A stretch of 64,000 nt of DNA. Origin: Phialophora verrucosa. Its lineage: Eukaryota > Ascomycota > Eurotiomycetes > Chaetothyriales > Herpotrichiellaceae. Location of the stretch: assembly GCA_002099365.1 (NCBI GenBank), contig MSED01000012.1, positions 310,001 through 374,000 of the forward strand. The letters are read 5' to 3'. Both the position numbers and the translations under genes were made by a program. Under the pieces are notes generated by a model. It ran no database searches. It was not told the origin of the DNA and saw only the letters and a list, made by a program, of their open reading frames with translations. Positions 32,579-43,859 of this stretch are shown here, in pieces (within the stretch, counting starts at the first letter, position 1; each line of letters begins with the position of its first letter).

Positions 32579-35297
32579 ATGGCGTCTTCGAGAATTGCTA
32601 CCGTCCATTTGCTTTCAGCTGTGCTGCTCTGGCTCATCTCATTCTCGGGAGCGGAGGACTCTGCAGGCAGACTTCCTCACATACCCAGTCCTGACAGCAG
32701 ATATGTCCCGAATTCACAGGTACCGCTTGGGCCACCGAACGGCCTCGTAGCTGGGGATTCGAACGCTTCGGCGACTTACTGGCTCGGGAACATCGATCAC
32801 ACTCTGAGCAAGTCGATCTATGATTCCTCGTACGTGGTGTATCGCAATGTCAAGGACTTTGGCGCCAAAGGCGATGGCGTGAGCGACGACACCAAAGCCA
32901 TCCAAAATGCCATTTCATGTACGTCCGGAAACCACTCAAGGAAATGGGACTAACAGCACTCAGCGGGACATCGATGCGAGGGTTTTGACTGCCAGGGTTC
33001 GACCAAAACACCGGCGCTGGTTTATTTTCCTCCTGGAGTCTACCTCATATCCCGCACACTGAAGATGGGCATGTACACGCAGCTTGCTGGCGATGCGATT
33101 GACTGGCCGACGCTGAAAGCGGCCTCGAGCTTTGGCCCGAATGTGGTTGTCGACGGCTTTCCTCTGTCCGAGGATGGGAAGACCCGGTGGAACACCAACC
33201 ATGCTGAGCTCAACTTCCACAAATCCATCCGCAATTTCAAGGTCGACGTCACAGCAGTCAACAGCGGCACTGCAGTAAGCTGCATTAACTGGCCCGTCGC
33301 TCAGGCCACCTCCCTGAGCTCTATCGTCTTCAACATGAACACGAACAGCAAGCATCTCGGCATTACTTTCAATGCATTCCAAGGTGGCGGGTCTGGAATC
33401 TTCATGGGTGACTTGGTGCGTCAAATCGTAGTCGCGACTGTACTTAGCAGCCTGACCATCCGCAGTATTTCTTCGGAGGCGACAGGGCACTCACCCTGTC
33501 TAATCAACAATTCCACTTTCGGAATCTCCATTTCAACGGAGCACGTACTGCGATAAAGATTGATGCCACTTTTGTCGCGGTCTTCCAAGGAGTCGAATTT
33601 GTCACCTGTGGCACAGGTATCGGTGAGTTTCCCAGGACCCGTCAAGCCCACATCGGGGTGCTGGGCTGTCTCAGGCCGACCGTCACTCTCCACAGGCACG
33701 CTCTCAGCAGCAGGATACTAACTTGGCGCGTACAACAGACACGGGAGGCGCCGGCTCTCTCACGCTCCTCGACTCGAGCGCCACCAGCGTCGGTCGAGTG
33801 ATTGCGACAAGAGAAACAGGAAATGGCGACGGTTCCATTGTCATTGACAACCTCAACGTCACTGGCGTTGGGTCCATTGTCCAGAACTATTCGAATAATC
33901 GAGTCATTCTCGCGGGGACAGATGTGCCCATCACAGTCGACACTTGGACCCAGGGCAACGTCTACTTCGGCCTAGACGACGGTCGTTACATGCAGCGCAC
34001 GCTGAGCTCGCCGGTCAAGCCCGCCGTCATGCTGGATGACGGGGGCAGGTTCTTTACGCGGTCGCGACCGGTCTACGTAGACGCTTCACCGGCTGACATC
34101 GTCAACGTGAAGGACCAGGGTGCCAAAGGTGACGGCTCTACCGACGATACTAGCACTCTCAACGCGATTCTCTTGCAATATGCAGGATCCGGGAAGGTCA
34201 TCTATTTCCCTCACGGCTACTACGTCGTGACGGATACACTATATGTTCCGCCCAACTCGTCCATCGTCGGAGAAGTCTGGTCGACCATCAACGGTGAGTC
34301 ATCGCGCATTTCCCTCGCTTTAGCGTTGCCTGACCCTACCTTACAGCTCGAGGAAGCAAATTCAAGGACGAGAACAAACCCCGGGCAGTCGTCCAGGTAG
34401 GAAGACCCGGGGAAGTAGGCTACGCCGAGATCACGGACATGTTGTTCGAAACGGGCGAGATCCTCCCTGGCGCCATCCTCGTCGAATTCAACCTCAAGCC
34501 GGCATGGCAGGGCGCCGTGGGCATGTGGGACTCGGTCGTCCGCGTCGGCGGCGCCGCCAGTACAGGCGAAGTGCTGGGCTGCAACCTCTGCAAGGCGGCA
34601 TTCATGATGATGCACATCACCCCGTCCGGCAGCGGATACTTTGAGAATCTCTGGCTGTGGACCGCCGACCACAGCATCGACCAGCCAGGTATTCCCGACA
34701 TCAACACCGGGCGTGGCATCCTCGTGGAGTCGACCGACCCGACGTGGCTCGTTGCCATGGGCGTCGAACACAACACCCTGTACGCGTACAATGTAGTGAA
34801 CGCGCAGAACGTCTTTTTCGGCCTCGCCCAGGTGGAAACGCCGTACTGGGAACCCTCCCCCGCCGCGCCGGTCGGCTGGCTGTAAGTTTCTTGTGTCAAG
34901 CTTCCTGCACTCTCGAAACTGACGAGTCCCAAGCCTCAACTCGAAATACCACGACCCGAATTTCTCCAATTGCAACGGCCGAGCCCAGTGCGCCATGTCG
35001 TGGGGCGTGCGCATCGTGGCAGGGAGGGACATTTTCGCGTACGGGACAGGCGTCTGGCTCTTCTTCAACGGCTGGACGGGCGACTGTGCGAAAAACGACG
35101 GCAACTGCCAGGAAAGTGTGGTCAGCATCGAAGGCATCCCGCAAAACCTGGTCCTGTACAACGTCAACGCCAAGTCGGCGCAGAACGTGCTCACGGTCAA
35201 CGGACAGCTGGTGGCGCCGAGAGTGCCCTGGAACCGCGGCTCCTGGGGCGCTGTGGTGGCTGCGTATCTGAGGTTCTCGGGGAAGAGGAATGCGTAG
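32579..35297 (+). CDS. Secreted GH55 exo-beta-1,3-glucanase
   Basis: Six exons, 32579-32918, 32964-33415, 33466-33622, 33739-34293, 34347-34881 and 34934-35297, give 800 aa, the usual size of fungal GH55 enzymes. Introns are 45-116 bp with donors GTACGT, GTGCGT, GTGAGT, GTGAGT and GTAAGT. The last intron appears to use an AAG acceptor. A signal peptide covers about residues 1-25. Two pectate-lyase-like right-handed beta-helix halves each open with the paired signature: V-K-D-F-G-A-K-G-D-G-V-S-D-D-T near residue 92 and V-K-D-Q-G-A-K-G-D-G-S-T-D-D-T near 435. The N-terminal half ends with G-N-Q-Q-F-like sequence (S-N-Q-Q-F-H-F). The enzyme releases glucose from the non-reducing ends of beta-1,3-glucan outside the cell, in wall remodelling, nutrition or attack on other fungi. 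The 800-aa reading depends on my splice choices, all in frame. Confidence 0.93.
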
Positions 35298-36101
35298 CTT
35301 AGCATCGCAGCTTGCGGAAAGTTCTGAAAGGGTGGGAGCGATGTTGAGAATTCTCAGCACCACCGCCGTGATAGTGCCTGCACTAATACCTTCGTAGTTG
35401 CGTCTCTTGCGCCGGGACGGGTGTAGGACACTGTCTTGAACAGCTGGGGTGGAAGGCCAGCATGTAGTATACATGGAGTATACGTACCGCGTCGCCGGTG
35501 AGCACAAGGTGACCCTCGCCTGGAAAGATTCTCGCAAGCGATACAGTACTATAATACGATTCACTGAAGCCGACGCTACGCACCGCTCAATAGCCTCTGC
35601 AAATACCTTAGCATCCAGCGTCGCCTCGTCGGCTGCAATGTGCAACTGTCACCATCGAGCACGGCTTGCACAAGAGAGTCTCTATAGAGGCGCCTTAAAG
35701 GTGAGTAAATGCAGAGCCATAACAGTATCACCATGCAAGCCGCTCTCATCTCTGCCGCGTGGCCAGTATCGGCGGGCATCTGTGAAGTGCCAGCTGAGTT
35801 CAGCTACTGCAACACGAACAACTCGTCCCACCCCGCAATTCCCTCGCTCGCTTCGACTTCAAATTTCCCCGCAACATTTTTTTCATTTTCCTGGCCCGCC
35901 AAGTTCCGCCCGCTGTGTGACGAAATTCCTCGTCGCCACGGCCACGCAGCGGAAAGGCGACACTCGTCCCCCTCCTCCTCCTTGAGATTACACCACGAGC
36001 TCATACCCGCGTTGCCCTTCATCTGTCCTCGCAAATCTAGATCCAAGACTGTCGCCCGTCCCGAACCTGTACCGCTCCGCTCCGGACTTGCGCTCTTCAA
36101 G
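35298..36101. promoter_or_regulatory. Promoter and leader of DPH3
   Basis: A 0.8-kb gap between the GH55 stop and the DPH3 start. The DPH3 frame stays open back to an ATG at 35709, so an N-terminally extended product of 254 aa is formally possible, but the extension lacks recognisable sequence. The C/T-rich composition near 35.8-36.1 kb suggests a leader. Confidence 0.35.
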
Positions 36102-36473
36102 ATGCCCTCCGCGACCCAAACCGCCGCGGCGGCCTCGATCACTCTTACGGGAGGATCGTCGTCCAAATCCAAGGAACAACAAGCCGAGGACCAGGACATC
36201 TACGACGAGATCGAGATCGAAGACATGACGTTCGACCCGCGGCTGCAGATCTACCATTACCCGTGCCCGTGCGGGGATCGGTTCGAGATCTCCCTCCAGA
36301 GTCTCAAGGATGGGGAGACCGACATTGCGGTGTGTCCGAGTTGTAGTTTGATGATTCGGGTGATTTACGAGGTGGAGGATTTGGAAGATTTGGATGACGA
36401 AGAGGACGAGTCAGAGGACGAGGAGGATGAGGAGGAAGGAGATGAGAAAGAAGAGAAGAAAGTAAAGAGCTGA
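36102..36473 (+). CDS. DPH3: Diphthamide biosynthesis protein 3 (CSL zinc finger)
   Basis: Intronless, 123 aa from the ATG at 36102. The CSL-type zinc-binding domain spans about residues 33-95: Y-D-E-I-E-I-E-D-M, C-P-C-G-D-R-F, and C-P-S-C-S-L-M-I-R, giving the four Cys ligands as two C-x-C/C-x2-C pairs. Dph3 (Kti11) is the electron donor for the Dph1-Dph2 radical enzyme in the first step of diphthamide synthesis on EF2 and also supports Elongator-dependent tRNA modification. The protein is longer than yeast Kti11 (82 aa) because of an Ala/Ser-rich N-terminal extension of about 30 residues and a strongly acidic C-terminal tail. Confidence 0.95.
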   Translation: MPSATQTAAAASITLTGGSSSKSKEQQAEDQDIYDEIEIEDMTFDPRLQIYHYPCPCGDRFEISLQSLKDGETDIAVCPSCSLMIRVIYEVEDLEDLDDEEDESEDEEDEEEGDEKEEKKVKS

Positions 36474-37682
36474 GTGAGGGACGGGGACGGACATTGTTCC
36501 TCGCGCTTGGCTGGTGCGTGCGGTAGGGATATCCTCTACGTCCGGTCAAATATGGCTGTGGCGAGAAAGTTCGCGTTGCGAGCAAGGCCGCCAGTGGTGG
36601 GCTCGATATCTCGCTTGGAGGCACCAAAGAGTGAATGAATGAACGGACTCGAAGAGATTGGGAATCACCATCTACCGCAGTCGACGTTGACGAGAGGGTC
36701 TTGACTGGATGCCGCATGGCTCGTGGTCGCACGAAAGTGTCCCAGTAGACCAGAAAGGACATCCAAGGGGGCGCCAGAGCTCACTTCTCCGCACAGCATT
36801 TGCTTGACGATGAGAAGTGAAATTGTGACGGATGGATTGTTCTACAGTATATCTCTTTTCTACTGCACGTCTGGAGGCACTCCGAAGCTGAAGGATGGAG
36901 CTCAGACTACGGCAACCCCACGAACTGTAATGCGACGCTATCAAGGAAGATGGCTCGAGAATCGACCCAGGAAAAGGAGCATGTACGGAGTACCAGTGCA
37001 AGCAACCCTCATGGAGATGGTGGGTGGCATAGGGTCCTATGCTGGACCATCAGCCAGGACAGTGGATGTTATGGGCAACGTCGTGCGGACCTTCCGCCGA
37101 GGATACTTGTGATGTGGTGAGATGGTGGTGGGGAGGAGCCTGGTTACAGGTATGATGAGAAGCCTCCTCTTGAGAGCCGCTGCTCCAGCCATACCAAGAA
37201 GAGCGTTGATCTGTACCATATACTATGTAGCATGAGGATCGTAAAGATCAGGCGTGAGACCAAAGTCTAGAATCCAAACTTGTGGGTTTCCTGGAATTAA
37301 TATAATGGGGAGTCGTTTTGCTAAAGCCAATGTAAGAACAATGATGCCGTCTGGCTGCCATTATGTCGTGGTCTAGTGTTCGATCAGATACCTACCTAGG
37401 TAGATGGTAGGTAGGTAGGAGGTAGGTGGTAGGGAGGCAGGTAGTTACATAGTCCACAGAAGCAGCATCCCAGCCGTGCATAAACAGCGGCGTACGTCTA
37501 CATTTAATCCCCCGTGTTCCCTATCGTACAATGCCCCACGCACAATCGATGCAATGTAACGCGCGCGATATCTACTAGAGTATTGTACCGCAGCAGTACT
37601 AGACTCGTCCACTCCAACCGAGACAGAACTTCCTTTCTTTTCCCCCTTCCTCGTGGCCACGCGACCATCACGAATCCATTAC
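36474..37682. other. Convergent intergenic region, 1.2 kb
   Basis: No gene is called. An open frame on the plus strand (36723-37112, 129 codons) has no recognisable domain. A cluster of GTAG/CCTACC tetranucleotide repeats with a CCTAGG-centred palindrome lies at 37390-37445. Confidence 0.35.
37390..37445. repeat. GTAG/GGTA tetranucleotide-rich repeat with CCTAGG palindrome
   Basis: The sequence begins with TACCTACCTAGGTAG, a palindrome centred on CCTAGG, and continues as an imperfect run of GGTA/GTAG units. Comparable CCTACCTAGGTA motifs are common in intergenic DNA of ascomycetes. Another CCTAGG core lies near 8600. Confidence 0.75.
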
Positions 37683-39230
37683 CTACATGGACTTCATCTC
37701 CGGCTCTACCTTCTCCTGCCCATGCATCGTGTCTGGCATGAACACCTTCTCCGCCACGGGCCGGTACTCGAGTCCCCAGCCCGGGGTGTCCGAGACTTGG
37801 GCCCCCATCTTGCATATCCGGACGGATGTGACGGAAATATTGGTCGCCCAGACGTATGGTATCGAGTGTGTGCTCTGGTGTTGTTGAGGTGAGAGGGCTT
37901 GTGATTTTGATCCTGACGCCACTGCTCCGTGTACTTCGTGCTGGCTCTCGCTCTGCGCCGCTGTCGCTCCGAGCGGTATACTCTCGGACTTGGGGCCCGT
38001 TGGCTCCTCTCTTCCATGAATGAATCTCTGGTGATCATCCCCACCGTTGAAAAACCGCAACATGTCCGTGGCAACTACGGTGCCGTCTGCTGCGCGTGAT
38101 CTTCCTTTTGCGGACTTCGCTTTGCCGGCACGTCGATCTTTGCCCCTGACGTAGATCAGATTCGCGACTGTGGCGTGTAGGACTAAAGGTCTCGTCTCGG
38201 TGATGAGACCCGCCTCACGAAAGCGGCGTCGGATCAATTGCCCGAACGTCTGTAGACGATTGCTCGGGTCGTGGGGGTGCGCATAGAAGACTCGTGCGGC
38301 GCTCGGCTTGGGGAACACGCCGAGGGAATGAAGCGATATCGAGAGCGGGGGGACAGCAGGGGAGGATGGCGTGGTAGGGGAGATTGACGATGCCTTCGTG
38401 GGAGGTGGAGAAATTGTTCTGGTCAGGGATTTGGGAGCGTGGAGGGGCGAGGAGGGGGCATCTTTGGTTGTGTCCGCCGCTCGCTGGAGTTTGCTTTCAT
38501 CTTCCCTGTCCTGCTGTTCTTGGAGCACTGGATCGGTCGTCCCTTCAACCGATCCTGCTCCCATTTCGGCCTTATTCGATGGCGCGGCGGTTCTGCGGCC
38601 TCCTCGTCTACTCGCTCTTGCGTGCTCTACGATCCCATCCCCACTCGCAGCATCTCTGAGCAGAGCAACGTAGTCGATCTCCTGCAGCAGCGCGATCGCC
38701 TTCTCCATATCATCCTGCTTCGATAAATTCATTGTCCCAAGCGTCAAATGGTATGTTCCGGGGGGTCGATGCGCTGCTTCAGGCAGAAGCCTTAGCTTTT
38801 GTGCCTCGACGTCTGGCTCCGCGCTACTATTATTACCTCCCCGGTGATCCTCCGGCTCGGGAGTCGCATCCGGGTCCCGCTCCGGTAACGGTGTAGTGAC
38901 AGATCTGAAATAAGCCAACGATTTTGTGAGTTGGCGGACCGATTCGTCTGTGGCAAGGGGAAAGCATAAAAAGTGGGTGGGTGGCAGGTGTCTACCGTGT
39001 TGGTGCTTTCCTTGGGGCTGTGCTCGGTCTTTCTTACTACTTGTTGGTTCTCCTGGCGCTGATGCTGTGTCCGAGTTTTGTGGTGGAGATGACATTGTGG
39101 CCAACGTTCGTACACAGCTAGTGGACCTTGATAATGTTGTGCAGGCAGAGATGGAGGGTTTCGAGAATGAGAACGGGAACACTGCCGAGGTCTGGAGTGT
39201 GACTGTCCGCGCAAGATACATATATTGCAT
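37683..39230 (-). CDS. 2H phosphoesterase, AKAP7/ASCC1-like
   Basis: Intronless. The frame opens upstream from a GTG at 39275; the first ATG is at 39230, giving 515 aa. A second ATG about 45 codons later (before S-S-P-P-Q) is an alternative start; the stretch between is Ser/Thr/Arg-rich and could be a mitochondrial presequence. The AKAP7 phosphoesterase fold is built from T-H-F-L-C-F-P-L near the start, a first H-x-T motif (H-L-T-L-G-T-M) near residue 161 and a second H-x-T (H-A-T-V-A-N) near 349. The two H-x-T/S motifs are the catalytic pairs of 2H enzymes, which act on 2'-5' or cyclic phosphates of RNA. A low-complexity insert of more than 100 residues separates the motifs, as in other fungal members. 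No KH domain is present, unlike animal ASCC1. Confidence 0.88.
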   Translation of the reverse strand: MQYMYLARTVTLQTSAVFPFSFSKPSISACTTLSRSTSCVRTLATMSSPPQNSDTASAPGEPTSSKKDRAQPQGKHQHGRHLPPTHFLCFPLATDESVRQLTKSLAYFRSVTTPLPERDPDATPEPEDHRGGNNSSAEPDVEAQKLRLLPEAAHRPPGTYHLTLGTMNLSKQDDMEKAIALLQEIDYVALLRDAASGDGIVEHARASRRGGRRTAAPSNKAEMGAGSVEGTTDPVLQEQQDREDESKLQRAADTTKDAPSSPLHAPKSLTRTISPPPTKASSISPTTPSSPAVPPLSISLHSLGVFPKPSAARVFYAHPHDPSNRLQTFGQLIRRRFREAGLITETRPLVLHATVANLIYVRGKDRRAGKAKSAKGRSRAADGTVVATDMLRFFNGGDDHQRFIHGREEPTGPKSESIPLGATAAQSESQHEVHGAVASGSKSQALSPQQHQSTHSIPYVWATNISVTSVRICKMGAQVSDTPGWGLEYRPVAEKVFMPDTMHGQEKVEPEMKSM

Positions 39231-40219
39231 TGGAGGCTGCCGTGCTCTTGACCTCAAAGGAGGATAGTGTCCCACGTTAGAGGAGCAAGTAGATTAGGCG
39301 CTACTTGCACGGAATTCTAATGACTCACTGCAAGAATCAAGATACATGGATCCTGCTGGCGCAGTCTTGGCCCAATAGGTGTCATTTGGGCGTAGGAGCC
39401 AAGGGCCAACGTCGTCCGGGTTGCTGAGGGGAATCTTCGACTGAGTTAAGCATGTGGAATGAGAAACGGAGAAAGAAGTTGTAAAGTCGCAAGTTGACGT
39501 TATGTAAGCTTCAGCCTCATTGACCAATCATGTCTCATTGACTCTACAGCCTCGTCGAGGTACCCCTTCTACCACAGCCTCACGCAGGCCCTCGGACGGC
39601 TCAAACCGTTGATACTGCAGCGACAGTCCTCATATAATGCAGAAGAGCGCTGATGACTTGCGAAAGAGGTCTGTAGAGTATACTTTCGGCCCAGCTTACA
39701 TTATTCCTGAATTGTAGAACAGGCGTGTTTGAAGATGTCGTGAGTAATGGTGTACGACCATAGCGACGAACAGTGTGGATACAAAGGAGCTGGGAATTAC
39801 GACGACATATTGTCCGAGGATAGATTGTCCCACCGATAGTCATGCTTTGCCGTGCGCGCCACATCATAGATACCTCCAATGTTCAATACGGACCGCTCCA
39901 CTTCATCATAAAGAGACAACCTTGATGACTTTGGATATAACACAAGTCGCCTACTTCGAAAGGATGAAATTGTCAATGAACACAAGCTCCGTTTCATGTT
40001 GCCTGCATGAGGGCCACAGGTGTGCTCCGCGACGCTGTTTTGGGACCGAATCAAACTCTTCGCTGAAAGATGCAGCTTTCAGTGTCCTAGAAAGACCGAT
40101 AGAACTATTTGTCATCCTGGGAGTTGACACCTCTTCAATACCCAGACCCCCGAGTAAGACGATGTTGGTTCATGGGCGTACCGAAAGTTGCCTCCTCGGA
40201 CGGTGATTGATTGCTGCAG
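39231..40219. other. Intergenic region, 1 kb
   Basis: This lies upstream of the 2H phosphoesterase and downstream of the minus-strand gene ending at 40220. Only short, unconvincing open frames are present. Nothing else is recognised. Confidence 0.35.
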
Positions 40220-41736
40220 TCACATGTTTTCTCGAGTCTTCGAATCTGGACTTCTCCTGGTGGATTTCTCCGTGGCATCGGCATCCAAATTGATGTTGCG
40301 TCCCCTCCCACCAAGAAGGGACCTGATCCTAGGGGGGTTGTAAACCGTATAGCGATTCCTGCCTCCTAAAGTAGGGTCCGTTAAACGCAGAGAATCATGA
40401 CCATCAAAATTCCCAGGACGCCTATCATCCTCAGTAACACTAGGCCCGGTGCGGTTATCATATTTGGAATCAATGTCATATTCAGGACGCCTCCTGTATC
40501 CGGAAGATGAGTAATGGGGATCGATTTCGTCGCGTATTGATGACCGAGATCTCCCGTAATGCCCAGGAGTTTCGATAGCGGACCGAGTACTTGTTGATGT
40601 ACTTGGCGGGGGTGTTGGCTGGTTGCCACGATGTGTCTGCACCGAGGCACGATGAAGTGGTTGTTCTCGGTCTGCTGCGAGAGGGTCGTCTGACCCAGAC
40701 AGCTGCAACTCACAGATGTTGTTGAGGAATTCTTCCGTATACCGACTACCGTCGTCGGGGAAGTCTCGAAGCAATTGCCTGAGGTCTCTCGCGGTTGCAA
40801 GTTGCAAGTCCCACAGTCCTGTCCGATTCAACCATTCTAGCCGGGTGCCAGAATGCTGCACCACAAGCTTCAGGTATGCGTTATTGACACTGAATCTTGC
40901 CACTATCACGTTCTCGTCGGTGATGTCAGCCCGTTTTATGCCTTCGCAGAAGGCGTTGTGGATCTTTTCAGCGTCTCCTGCGGAAGCTGTCTCGAAGATA
41001 AGCCTGACTATCTTGCTGGCTTCCCAGTATCTGCCTTCTCGGACAAGGAAAGCGACTGCCTCTCTATACCCACGTCCCCATTCAACTTTCCTGCCCACTG
41101 TGGGGCTAAGGAACAGAAACGAAAGACGTCTGTCTAATCTTCGCAGGCTTGAATCCTCACTTAGTTCGTGCCAGATCGGTTCCTGTTTGGACATCATTGC
41201 GTGGATAGCAAGACAGACTTCTAGACATTGAATCTTCAATGATGTTAGCATAAGTACAGCACCGGCAACGCAGGCATGTTTACAGTCGTTTCGTCAAAGT
41301 CACACACGTTGTCCAGTGCCTGGCCACGACACCAAATCTCGACCACAATGAAAGGACCGTTATGCTCAGCGTTCTGTCCCGCACTTGCTAGGGCATCGAA
41401 CAACCTGACTAAATTGAACTCGGCATCAGAGAAGCCGCAGTCGTCCTGAGACGTTGGCAGGATGGAAAGTAGTTCGTCGTAGGCGCATTCTGACACGAGA
41501 AACTCTGCGTATTCGGCAAAAACAGGGTAGAGACCTAGATGAGTCGAGAGCGTCTGTTGAAAGTACTCGCGAGCCTTTTTGGCAAGACCAATCCGCGCGA
41601 GTCGGACAAAACGCTCTAATTCACCTTCAATATCCTCTTCTATGTCGAATTCCAGGCGGAATTCGAAGTCTTTGGAGGTCGATGGACCACCCTCCTTTCG
41701 GCTGTAGCGTGGGCGAGGAGCCAATCTGGCGGTCAT
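40220..41736 (-). CDS. Unrecognised helical-repeat-like protein, two exons
   Basis: Exons 41736-41284 and 41233-40220 give 488 aa. The 50-bp intron has donor GTAAAC, a GCTAAC branch and acceptor TTGAAG; splicing joins D-E-T-T to I-Q-C-L-E-V-C. The N-terminal two-thirds is helical, with F-V-R-L-A-R-I-G-L-A-K-K-A-R-E-Y-F and several amphipathic helices resembling a TPR/HEAT-like solenoid. From about residue 350 the protein is Ser/Arg/Asp/Pro-rich and disordered, with many Tyr/Arg motifs. No catalytic motif or signal peptide is visible. I cannot name the family. Confidence 0.65.
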
Positions 41737-42385
41737 GCTCTACGGGCCCTATCTGAAGTTAGGAGGCTATGGCATTGAAGCCGCGAGAGAGACGTCGGTG
41801 TTGTTCACTTACCTCTCTAGGATGCAATACGACCGAGGTAGATGATCTGAGTGTGTGTTGTCAAGAATCAGGTTGCTGCGAGGGTACCGTCACTGTGAAT
41901 GAGCGCTGGCAGGACTAAAGGGTAGCAAGGATGGACCGAAAATATTAGGCCGCTGGGTGATAGCCTTGTTCTCTGAAGGGAGATCGAAGCTCCTTACGGA
42001 TGGACTGCTGCCGCCTTATGGTGTGCGATGGTGGTGATGCATGCCGCCGATTGTGTTATGGAAGGGAGCAGATACTGGTGTCCTCAGGTCTTGCTGTCGA
42101 TTCTGCAGTGGTTGAATTGGTGGGGCGAGTGAGAAGACCCCGCAGTATGAGCATCAGGCTGCTCTCGGACAGACAAGATAGTAACACAAGCTTGCTCCCG
42201 TTACATGCCACAATTGGGGAGGTCTCTGGTAAAATGTTCTGTCGGACGCAGACACAGTCCTAAGCGATCCTCCGTGCGCCATCGTTACAGCATGTGTGCG
42301 GCTGAGTTGCTCGTCTGCGGCTGAACACCTCTTCTTGAACCATTATTCATCCCGACGAGGTTCTGAAACATGACGTAGCTGGATC
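41737..42385. promoter_or_regulatory. Divergent intergenic region, 0.65 kb
   Basis: Between two start codons on opposite strands. It should contain both promoters. No recognisable coding sequence or repeat is present. Confidence 0.35.
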
Positions 42386-43351
42386 ATGGAGCCATCCAAG
42401 AAGCGAACTCTGATTAGACACTCCGGCTGGTTCTCGAGGCGAAGATCCTGCGAGCCACGTCCAGTGCGGCAGGCTCATCCAGGACAAGATGTCGCAGTCG
42501 CCGAGCGGGCGTTTGGCAAGGCGTACGTGAACTGTGCCCTCCGCGGCAACAGCTCGAAATGGGGCAAATTGCGGGACAAAGATGCTGCAGTGCTGCAGTT
42601 GTTGATCGATCCGCGTCAGGATGAGGGATTCAAACTGAGGGAGTTGGTGTTGGAACTGTCCTTCGCCGAGAACCTGCCCGCAGACCCGGTGTCAACACTC
42701 GCCCCCACAACGGCCCGCACAACGGCATCCACAATTCCAGGAGCAACGATAGGTGCAATATCAACGGCAGCCGCCGCGCCGACGGAACCGTCACTTATCA
42801 TCCTGGAGCCCCCTTCGCCAAAATACCTGAAAGGGAAGACGGCGACCCAGCATAGCTCACGGGAAGTGCTATTTCAACCCGAGGTGGGCGCCGGCGGCAT
42901 TAGTCTTGGTGGACTAGGTACGAAATTCACCAAGGACAAAGACGTTGAACGCTCCTGGCGGTTCCAGAGCCATTGGGCAAACAACGAGATGGGCCTCTAC
43001 ACGAACGCCCAGTGGACGTGGAAGGCCGTGGCCGAGAACCCGGACATCGAGGACGTTGGTGCGCTCTTCGCAGGCGTCATCATCCAGCACCCTGGCCAAC
43101 CGTTCTACTTGACCTGCAAGGTCAGCGGCAAGTTGGTACGCATGGGGAAGCAATTCCGTTATGGAAACGATGACGAGCGGCCGCACCGCACACTCATTCA
43201 CCCTATGCCATCGCAGCAAAATCTAGAGGTTGAAGCGGGACGGCTGGAGAAGGACATTGTTGATTTGATTACACAGGCGGCTGCGAGAGTTCTCATCTCT
43301 GAAGGTGACGAGCGAACGAATCCGGCACCGAGTCTCCCGCCTTGGATATGA
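42386..43351 (+). CDS. Unrecognised protein with C-terminal beta-like domain
   Basis: Intronless gene of 321 aa from ATG 42386. The first 90 residues are basic then helical. A linker near residues 105-150 is rich in Thr, Ala and Pro. The C-terminal half (about 170-290) looks folded: W-R-F-Q-S-H-W, Y-T-N-A-Q-W-T-W-K-A and G-V-I-I-Q-H-P-G-Q-P-F-Y-L. No signal peptide, membrane segment or known catalytic motif is seen. It is convergent with SAH1 and divergent from the gene at 40.2-41.7 kb. Confidence 0.6.
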   Translation: MEPSKKRTLIRHSGWFSRRRSCEPRPVRQAHPGQDVAVAERAFGKAYVNCALRGNSSKWGKLRDKDAAVLQLLIDPRQDEGFKLRELVLELSFAENLPADPVSTLAPTTARTTASTIPGATIGAISTAAAAPTEPSLIILEPPSPKYLKGKTATQHSSREVLFQPEVGAGGISLGGLGTKFTKDKDVERSWRFQSHWANNEMGLYTNAQWTWKAVAENPDIEDVGALFAGVIIQHPGQPFYLTCKVSGKLVRMGKQFRYGNDDERPHRTLIHPMPSQQNLEVEAGRLEKDIVDLITQAAARVLISEGDERTNPAPSLPPWI

Positions 43352-43859
43352 AGCAAAACACGCATGCTTTGAATATAGCGCAGGAGTCTTGCGTGGACAT
43401 GTATCGAAGCTTAAGTCTGTCGTTGGGGGCCGCGCCTTGTCTTCTCCGACCGCAAGCCGTATACTCCCGTGGGTGCTCTGTTCTGAAACCAAGATGATTC
43501 ACGCTGTTTGTTCATGACTACTGCGTGTTCTTGAATTCTCATCTATTGGGGTATCTATCTGATGAAGCTGATGAAGCTTCTTCGAGTCTGTCTGTTGAAG
43601 GACGACGACTTTTGATGACCACATCCGATGGGGCCCTTTATCTCAGCCTTGTGATAGGCTTCAAAATCCATATCTCATTTCAATCGTTGAGTTTGGCAAA
43701 ACCTTCCTTCGAGGCCATATTACATGACAGACGCTAAACCCCGCAGTTTCTATGCGTTGAGCATTAGAAAGGAGCTTTTCTTCCAATGGAACCGTACAAC
43801 GCCGATCCTTATGCATGCAGACGAAAGTCGGCACAAAATCTGGTGGCGCGATTGACGGT
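43352..43859. other. Convergent intergenic region, 0.5 kb
   Basis: 3' sequences of two convergent genes. Short frames only; nothing recognised. Confidence 0.4.

Noticed and set aside
34220..35645. Long minus-strand frames opposite the GH55 gene
   Set aside because: The plus strand carries a complete GH55 domain; the antisense frames have no recognisable sequence.
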